A stretch of DNA of 64,000 bases from Sungkyunkwania multivorans (lineage in GTDB: Bacteria; Bacteroidota; Bacteroidia; Flavobacteriales; Flavobacteriaceae): NCBI RefSeq assembly GCF_042675645.1, contig NZ_JBHTJH010000017.1, positions 186,001 through 250,000 of the forward strand, written 5' to 3'. Within the stretch, counting starts at the first letter, position 1. Each line of letters opens with the position of its first letter. The notes under the pieces were generated by a model, which was given only the letters and a program-made list of their open reading frames with translations, was not told where the DNA came from and did no database searches. Positions 60,201 through 64,000 of this stretch are shown piece by piece. The position numbers and the translations under genes were made by a program.

Positions 60201-60998
60201 GTTCCCATCATTTCCAGCAGATAAAACTGGTAAATAGTAAGGCGCGTTATAGGCGATGAGATCCCAATTGTAAGAACTTGAGGTATAGGAGCCAATGAAC
60301 CAAGGTCCTGGAGCATTGGCTACTGGAACACCATAAGAATGATTGGATAAGAGCATTCCATCTGCCGCTTCGGCCGCAGCCTCCGCTTCGTCGTTATTCC
60401 AATCAAATGTCCTGGCAGTTGCTCTTATGGCCATCCCTTCGGCAGCCGCTTGGGCTCCACGTGCGATGATCGTTCCTGTAACATGACAGGCATGAAAACT
60501 ATTGCCGTCCAAAGTGGTGTTTCCATCTGAAATGGTAACTCTTGTCTCACCCAAATTATCTGGATTCTGATACTCTTGATGCGTCGGCCGTGTCGGCCCA
60601 CCATCCCAAACTCGGACAATCATATTTTCTCCTTCAAGGTCCAACCCTAGAGACCCTCCCGTTTTTAGGTGATCTGCTCTCGTAGATATCGCAGCGTCTA
60701 CATTGTCCAAAGCGTAATAGATCGGCTTTCCGTCTGGAGAGATCTTCATAAGCTCTTCATAGCTTCCGTTCTCCTTTTCAATGAAGATAGGCCAGCCATT
60801 TTTCTTGGCCATGGCTATCGCCCGTTTCTTTTCGATATTGAAGTTTTGACTTAATTCTGCTTGAAGCCTATTCAATTCTGCTTTATCGTAGTCTTTTGTG
60901 ATCTTCTGTCGCTGCTCGTCGCTTTGCGAAAATACGACAGAAGTCATTGAAAAAAGCAAGCAGAAAAGGCTTGCCTTGAGAAGATAATTTTTATTCAT
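57282..60998 (-). CDS. Secreted S8 family serine peptidase with P-domain and dockerin-like end
   Basis: A 1238-residue secreted protease. A signal peptide (ends SVVFSQ, residue 25) and a propeptide-like region are followed by the subtilisin domain with catalytic Asp132 (VRVWDGGPT), His169 (NSFHACHVTG) and Ser in SGTSMAAPNVTG (about 350). A proprotein-convertase P-like domain lies at about 770-930 (DVTHTWVEDLTLYLESP), after an Fn3 module. The end has two Ca-binding-type repeats, NDGNGQVQNTDVSG and DMNGQIQLTDVNN (dockerin-like). No usual T9SS sorting domain is visible at the C-terminus, so the export route is unclear. Confidence 0.9.
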   Translation of the reverse strand: MNKNYLLKASLFCLLFSMTSVVFSQSDEQRQKITKDYDKAELNRLQAELSQNFNIEKKRAIAMAKKNGWPIFIEKENGSYEELMKISPDGKPIYYALDNVDAAISTRADHLKTGGSLGLDLEGENMIVRVWDGGPTRPTHQEYQNPDNLGETRVTISDGNTTLDGNSFHACHVTGTIIARGAQAAAEGMAIRATARTFDWNNDEAEAAAEAADGMLLSNHSYGVPVANAPGPWFIGSYTSSSYNWDLIAYNAPYYLPVLSAGNDGNSTNANPTGAGYDKLIGNKVSKNVLVVANAQDANVNGNGDLISVAINSGSSEGPADDGRIKPDITGNGTGLYSSYDSSDTAYNSISGTSMAAPNVTGTLLLLQQHYNDINGGFMKSATLKALATHTADDAGNPGPDAVFGWGLLNGKAAAEAISDNGFGSWISEESLSQGETFTMQVESDGSGPLMATIVWTDLPGTQTNDTAQEVNPTWAALVNDLDIRITDTSNNTYYPWKLSLSDVSANATRNSDNVVDNVERIEIDAPAAGTYTITVTHKGTLAGGPQNFSLVATGLTSSFRITSTELTKTACSGNGDANFAFDYTQVGGGTTNFSVTNLPTNATANFDVNSLSASGSFNLSIGNLTNVANGEYVIDVIADNGTETEIRKLNLKVLHSSFGPLALTAPVNGDTNGNTSMTLTWNTDVNAESYDVEVSTTPTFSSLVASGNERDTNFNVSGLMTETIYYWRVKPKNTCAEGTFSEIFSFQLGTQDCSNTYTSTTSVAINNTEDNSGAAAYGNGWSRSVINVPDNLNITDITVQVDVTHTWVEDLTLYLESPATFNTLVPQGSCGQNDDINATFTDAGTALNCVTGPPTITGNVAPNTPFSVYGGTASAGEWSFTTRDQFNGDNGTINGWTLTICGITAITNVPSLVNNGLTVPGNSSYAISASDLMASTTSETAAQQEYKIIQLPALGTIRLNTTTLGVGDTFTQDDIDNGFVTFDNTETSNTSDSFKVEVKNAANGWLGNQSVSVTIQSAVAVSPIVFLEGSAINPVGGEEQLMREDLRVAGVIPTTTPYTDSATCNTSVFSVTGSDAIVDWIWLELRSAADHSVMIAGRSALLKRDGTIVDTDGVSPVSINAATGNYYIAINHRNHLGIISSSTYALSSVATIVDFTTSSAMTIGGTNAVNLLANSKYAMISGDNDGNGQVQNTDVSGLRPKLGTAGYDAADQDMNGQIQLTDVNNALRPNIGKGEQN

Positions 60999-61127
60999 GA
61001 TGTGATCGGGGTTAACAATTATTTAACGAATTGCAAGATAAAGAACTCTTATTGCTTCATTCTTTTTTTCACAACATTTCCTTAGACATTCACAACATTT
61101 CAATAGTATTTTAACAAAATAACAATG

Positions 61128-61154
61128 AAAAAGCCCGAACAATTGTTCGGGCTT
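61128..61154 (-). terminator. Intrinsic terminator of the second S8 peptidase gene
   Basis: GCCCGAAC-AATT-GTTCGGGC at 61133-61152 is a perfect hairpin, followed on the minus strand by TTTTTCATTG. It lies 22 bp after the stop of the gene 61177-64000 and before the first S8 gene. Confidence 0.85.
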
Positions 61155-61176
61155 CTCCATAGATGATCATGGTCTT

Positions 61177-64000
61177 TTACTTTTTAACGAAATGCCTGCT
61201 CGTGCTAAAAGTATCCGTATTCAATTCAATAATATATACGCCAGCCTTAAGCGCAGAAACATTAACAATACCATTGGTGACCACTCCTCCACCAACTTTC
61301 TGTCCGAGCGTATTCAAAATGCTATAGTTCATTTTAGACATCCCTTCGATATACAATTCGCTACCTTTCACCGGATTTGGATAGATCTTTAATCGCGATG
61401 CATCAAATTTATCTTCAGCTAACGAATCGTTCTCATCTCTGGCTGTTGGAGTCAGATCAATTTTAAGATTATCGATGGCCATATCACTTCTCCAGCTTGA
61501 TCCCGTAGTTCCTTTAAATCGAAGTTTCACAACCTGACCTGCATAGGTGGAAAGGTCAATGCTAGCTGAATTCCAAGAGTTTCCTTTATTTCCGCTCTGC
61601 GACCATACGGAAGTGTAGCTTGCACCATCGTCAGTACTTATCAAAACTTCCATGGTTCCCATGGCACTTCCATACATATGATATCCAAATGTTAATGACA
61701 TTGCAGCACCAGCTGGTATCGCAACACAAGGACTATTTAAGATCGCAACTTTGTTAGGACTTCCAGGAGGAGTCACATTGGTCGAAGCTTCAGTATATAG
61801 ATAGTAAGAGCCATCCTGACCTGTAGAAGGACCCGTATCTCTCGACGGGGTTCCACTAGCGTCACGCGTCCACTCTATGTCATCACCGCTGGCATTGGTC
61901 CAAACTCCAAAGCCTGTTTCAAAGCTTTCGGTATAAGGAAAACTGTTGATGCCATCGCATGGTGGTGCAGGTAAGGTGGTCACATTCAAACTATTGCTAA
62001 ATGAAGATTCGTTACCATCCGCATCCTTCGCTTTTACTGAGAAAACATGACTTGTTTCGGGAGATAATCCCCCGAGTGTATAGGTAGTTCCCGTCACGGA
62101 ATCCAACAAGACGCCATCTTTATAAACATCATATGCTGTAACTCCTACATTGTCCGAAGCTGCCGTCCAAGAAATCTCAATCGAATTCCATGTAACATTG
62201 GATGCTAGTAGATCCGTAGGTGCCGACGGAGGTTCTATATCAGGAATGGTGCGGGTGATCTTTAGATTATCGATGGCGATGTCACTACTCCAACCGCTGC
62301 CTGTTGTTCCGTTGAATTGAAGCTTGATGATCGATCCAGCATAAGGTGTTAAACTAACCTCAGCGGTATTCCATTCACTTCCTTGGCTTCCCGTTCGAGA
62401 CCAGATGGACAAATAGGTGAGTCCGTCGTCGGTACTCGCTAACAATTCTAAAGAGCCCATATTGTTACCAATCATATGATAGCCAAATTCCAATTTGAAA
62501 TTGTAATCGCCTGCAAGGTCGATACATGGACTGTCTAGCAATGCCACCTTATTCGGGCTACCTGGAGGAGATACATTTGTTGAGGCCTCGGTATATAGAT
62601 AGTATGATCCAGCTTGTCCCGTTGATGGTCCTGTACCGTTTGAAGGTGTTCCTCCAGAATCGCGCGTCCATTGTATATCGTCGCCCGAAGCGTTGTTCCA
62701 AAGTCCAAAGCCATTCTCGAAGCTTTCGCTATAAGGAAAGCTACTGATACCAGAACATCGAGGTATCGGGTTGGTCGTAAAGTTTGTGGAAGCACTAAAA
62801 GCTGATACCGTTCCATCGTCACATTTGCTAGCTACCTGAACTTCATACGCTGTTTCAGACGACAAGCCACTTAATACCAATGTCTGAATATCGCTATTGA
62901 TGGTGGTCCAAGTGGTTGCTGCCACCTCTTTGTAGCGCAGCTCATACGTAGCTCCTGCCACTGGCTCCCAAGTACATCTGGTGGTGGTTACGGCCACATC
63001 AGATACCGATAGGTTTTCAGGTGTTGTTGCTTGGCATACCAAAGGTTCGGCGGAACCGCCTGTTACTATCAAGGCATAATGTTGAAGTCCGTCCGTAAGC
63101 GTTCCTTTATGGGTGACTGTGATAGTATATTCACCAACAGCGCCTTGGACTTCTACTTTTTCAATATTATCTACGATATTATCTCCAGTGGTAGCGCCCG
63201 CACTTGGGTTGGCCACATCTAATTTCCAAGGGAAATGCGTCTCTCCTGTTTTCGTCACTCGTACGTCCAGGTCATTCACCAGCGCTGGTGTTGACAGGTC
63301 TACGATATTCTCGAGTATCACTCCTTCAGGATCGGTCCAAGAGATAGAAACCATCAAGGGTTCCGAGCCATCAGCGTTTACGGTAATGGTATTGGTTTGT
63401 CCTTGTACCAACACTTCTTCAACAATAAGTGTCGAAGTTCCGTTGTTGGTAATGGTATTTGCAGCTCTTTCAGCATTGATCAAACCCCAGCCAAATTCGT
63501 AGTCTGGTCCTGGGTTATTTCCTGCTTCATCCGCCGTATGCAAGGCGAGTCCTTTGAGTGTGGCCGCCTTCATAAAATTACCATTGATGTTGCTATAATG
63601 TTGCTGTAAAAGAATGAGCGTTCCAGCAACATTCGGAGATGCCATGGAGGTCCCCGATTTGGAACCGTACGAAGTATCGCTTCCAGAAGTGGCTGAAAAT
63701 ACGCTCACTCCCTTTCCAACGATATCTGGCTTGATACGACCGTCATCGGTTGGACCCCAGCTACTAAAGGACGACATTACCACATCATTTGGTCCTGTGT
63801 AATTATCCATTTGACCGACGGCGCCGACCATCATAGAGTTCTTTGCTGTGGATATTCCGATCAACAGGTCATATCCACCTTTGCCATTGATCACATTTGC
63901 AAAATTTCGATCATTTCCGCAGGCATTCACATGAAGGTAATACGGCGCATTGTACTGTATTTCGTCCCAGTCCTTGGACTGCTGGCTATACTTTCCGATC
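61177..64000 (-). CDS. Secreted S8 family serine peptidase with two MAM-like domains and T9SS type A sorting domain, partial
   Basis: At least 941 residues; the frame runs off the window end. The catalytic Ser is in SGTSMASPNVAGT; Asp and probably His lie outside the window. Next come a P-like or pre-peptidase region, an Fn3 module, a MAM-like domain (62258-62757), a second Fn3 module, and a second MAM-like domain (61459-61959). The end is a T9SS type A sorting domain (IYPNPVKGSELYIEG, KAGVYIIELNTD, STSRHFVKK). It is read in the same direction as the other S8 gene, with 178 bp and a terminator between them. Export by T9SS is expected. The frame continues past the first in-window ATG at 63930, so that is not its start. 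Confidence 0.92.
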   Translation of the reverse strand, partial: IGKYSQQSKDWDEIQYNAPYYLHVNACGNDRNFANVINGKGGYDLLIGISTAKNSMMVGAVGQMDNYTGPNDVVMSSFSSWGPTDDGRIKPDIVGKGVSVFSATSGSDTSYGSKSGTSMASPNVAGTLILLQQHYSNINGNFMKAATLKGLALHTADEAGNNPGPDYEFGWGLINAERAANTITNNGTSTLIVEEVLVQGQTNTITVNADGSEPLMVSISWTDPEGVILENIVDLSTPALVNDLDVRVTKTGETHFPWKLDVANPSAGATTGDNIVDNIEKVEVQGAVGEYTITVTHKGTLTDGLQHYALIVTGGSAEPLVCQATTPENLSVSDVAVTTTRCTWEPVAGATYELRYKEVAATTWTTINSDIQTLVLSGLSSETAYEVQVASKCDDGTVSAFSASTNFTTNPIPRCSGISSFPYSESFENGFGLWNNASGDDIQWTRDSGGTPSNGTGPSTGQAGSYYLYTEASTNVSPPGSPNKVALLDSPCIDLAGDYNFKLEFGYHMIGNNMGSLELLASTDDGLTYLSIWSRTGSQGSEWNTAEVSLTPYAGSIIKLQFNGTTGSGWSSDIAIDNLKITRTIPDIEPPSAPTDLLASNVTWNSIEISWTAASDNVGVTAYDVYKDGVLLDSVTGTTYTLGGLSPETSHVFSVKAKDADGNESSFSNSLNVTTLPAPPCDGINSFPYTESFETGFGVWTNASGDDIEWTRDASGTPSRDTGPSTGQDGSYYLYTEASTNVTPPGSPNKVAILNSPCVAIPAGAAMSLTFGYHMYGSAMGTMEVLISTDDGASYTSVWSQSGNKGNSWNSASIDLSTYAGQVVKLRFKGTTGSSWRSDMAIDNLKIDLTPTARDENDSLAEDKFDASRLKIYPNPVKGSELYIEGMSKMNYSILNTLGQKVGGGVVTNGIVNVSALKAGVYIIELNTDTFSTSRHFVKK
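61459..61959 (-). repeat. MAM-like domain copy 2 (intragenic duplication)
   Basis: This encodes C-D-G-I-N-S-F-P-Y-T-E-S-F through I-D-N-L-K-I. It aligns along its whole length with the copy at 62258-62757, with shared runs such as YYLYTEASTNV and PPGSPNKVA. Confidence 0.8.
62258..62757 (-). repeat. MAM-like domain copy 1 (intragenic duplication)
   Basis: This encodes C-S-G-I-S-S-F-P-Y-S-E-S-F through I-D-N-L-K-I. It is closely similar to the copy at 61459-61959, which suggests a fairly recent duplication of an Fn3-MAM block. Confidence 0.8.

Noticed and set aside
63930..64000. Start of the second S8 peptidase at the ATG at 63930
   Set aside because: The frame remains open to the window end with protease-like sequence, and the catalytic Asp region is still missing, so the gene must begin outside the window.

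Overview
The window looks like chromosomal DNA from a marine-type member of the Flavobacteriaceae (Bacteroidota). The evidence is the moderate G+C content, weak or absent Shine-Dalgarno sequences, TAnnTTTG-type -7 promoter boxes, type IX secretion (T9SS) sorting domains, a PorP/SprF protein, a SusC/ZnuD-style TonB receptor with an N-terminal carboxypeptidase-regulatory-like domain, and class Ia nrdAB next to other typical flavobacterial gene pairs. No rRNA, tRNA or CRISPR array was seen, and no gene-free stretch exceeds 300 bp.

Layout. 1-5147 (minus): partial dGTPase, an RDD membrane protein and the ribonucleotide reductase subunits nrdA and nrdB, i.e. dNTP metabolism. 5418-15827: housekeeping genes (DUF3109, MarC, a small flavoprotein, S41 peptidase, dCMP deaminase, HupE-like, TerB-DnaJ, bacilliredoxin, PlsC, HD hydrolase, GNAT, radical SAM), plus two short coding-like remnants. 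15980-20556: Gfo/Idh/MocA oxidoreductase, TSUP transporter, enoyl-CoA hydratase and an NtrY-like sensor kinase. 20641-30410: a TPR-TM-AraC regulator, a 2372-residue DUF285-repeat surface protein with a T9SS type B end, and its SprF-like partner. 30407-37596: hemJ, a large VPS10/BNR-type secreted protein, and a three-gene metal-uptake-like operon. 37656-52060: the heme locus, with araC-hemH-MATE on the minus strand and hemA-hemC-hemD-hemE-(DUF6973-like)-(GNAT)-hemF then hemB on the plus strand, interrupted by an antisense membrane-spanning SF2 helicase. 52108-57225: TerB, cytochrome c, CorC/CNNM, Ogt, a serine hydrolase and a 3'-5' exonuclease. 57282-64000 (minus): two large secreted S8 peptidases, the second cut by the window end.

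With hemJ, the window encodes every protoheme step from glutamyl-tRNA except hemL, using the oxygen-dependent enzymes HemF and HemJ. The most unusual feature is that two unrelated palindrome-bounded nuclease cassettes sit in this one operon, and each is fused in frame to the resident downstream gene. A DUF559 endonuclease is fused to hemD, and a REP-associated tyrosine transposase (RAYT) is fused to a GNAT acetyltransferase. Further copies of the same palindrome families occur elsewhere, two of them with a second palindrome nested inside. The araC-hemA intergenic region also carries two perfect 7-1-7 inverted repeats that look like operators for a metal or redox regulator.
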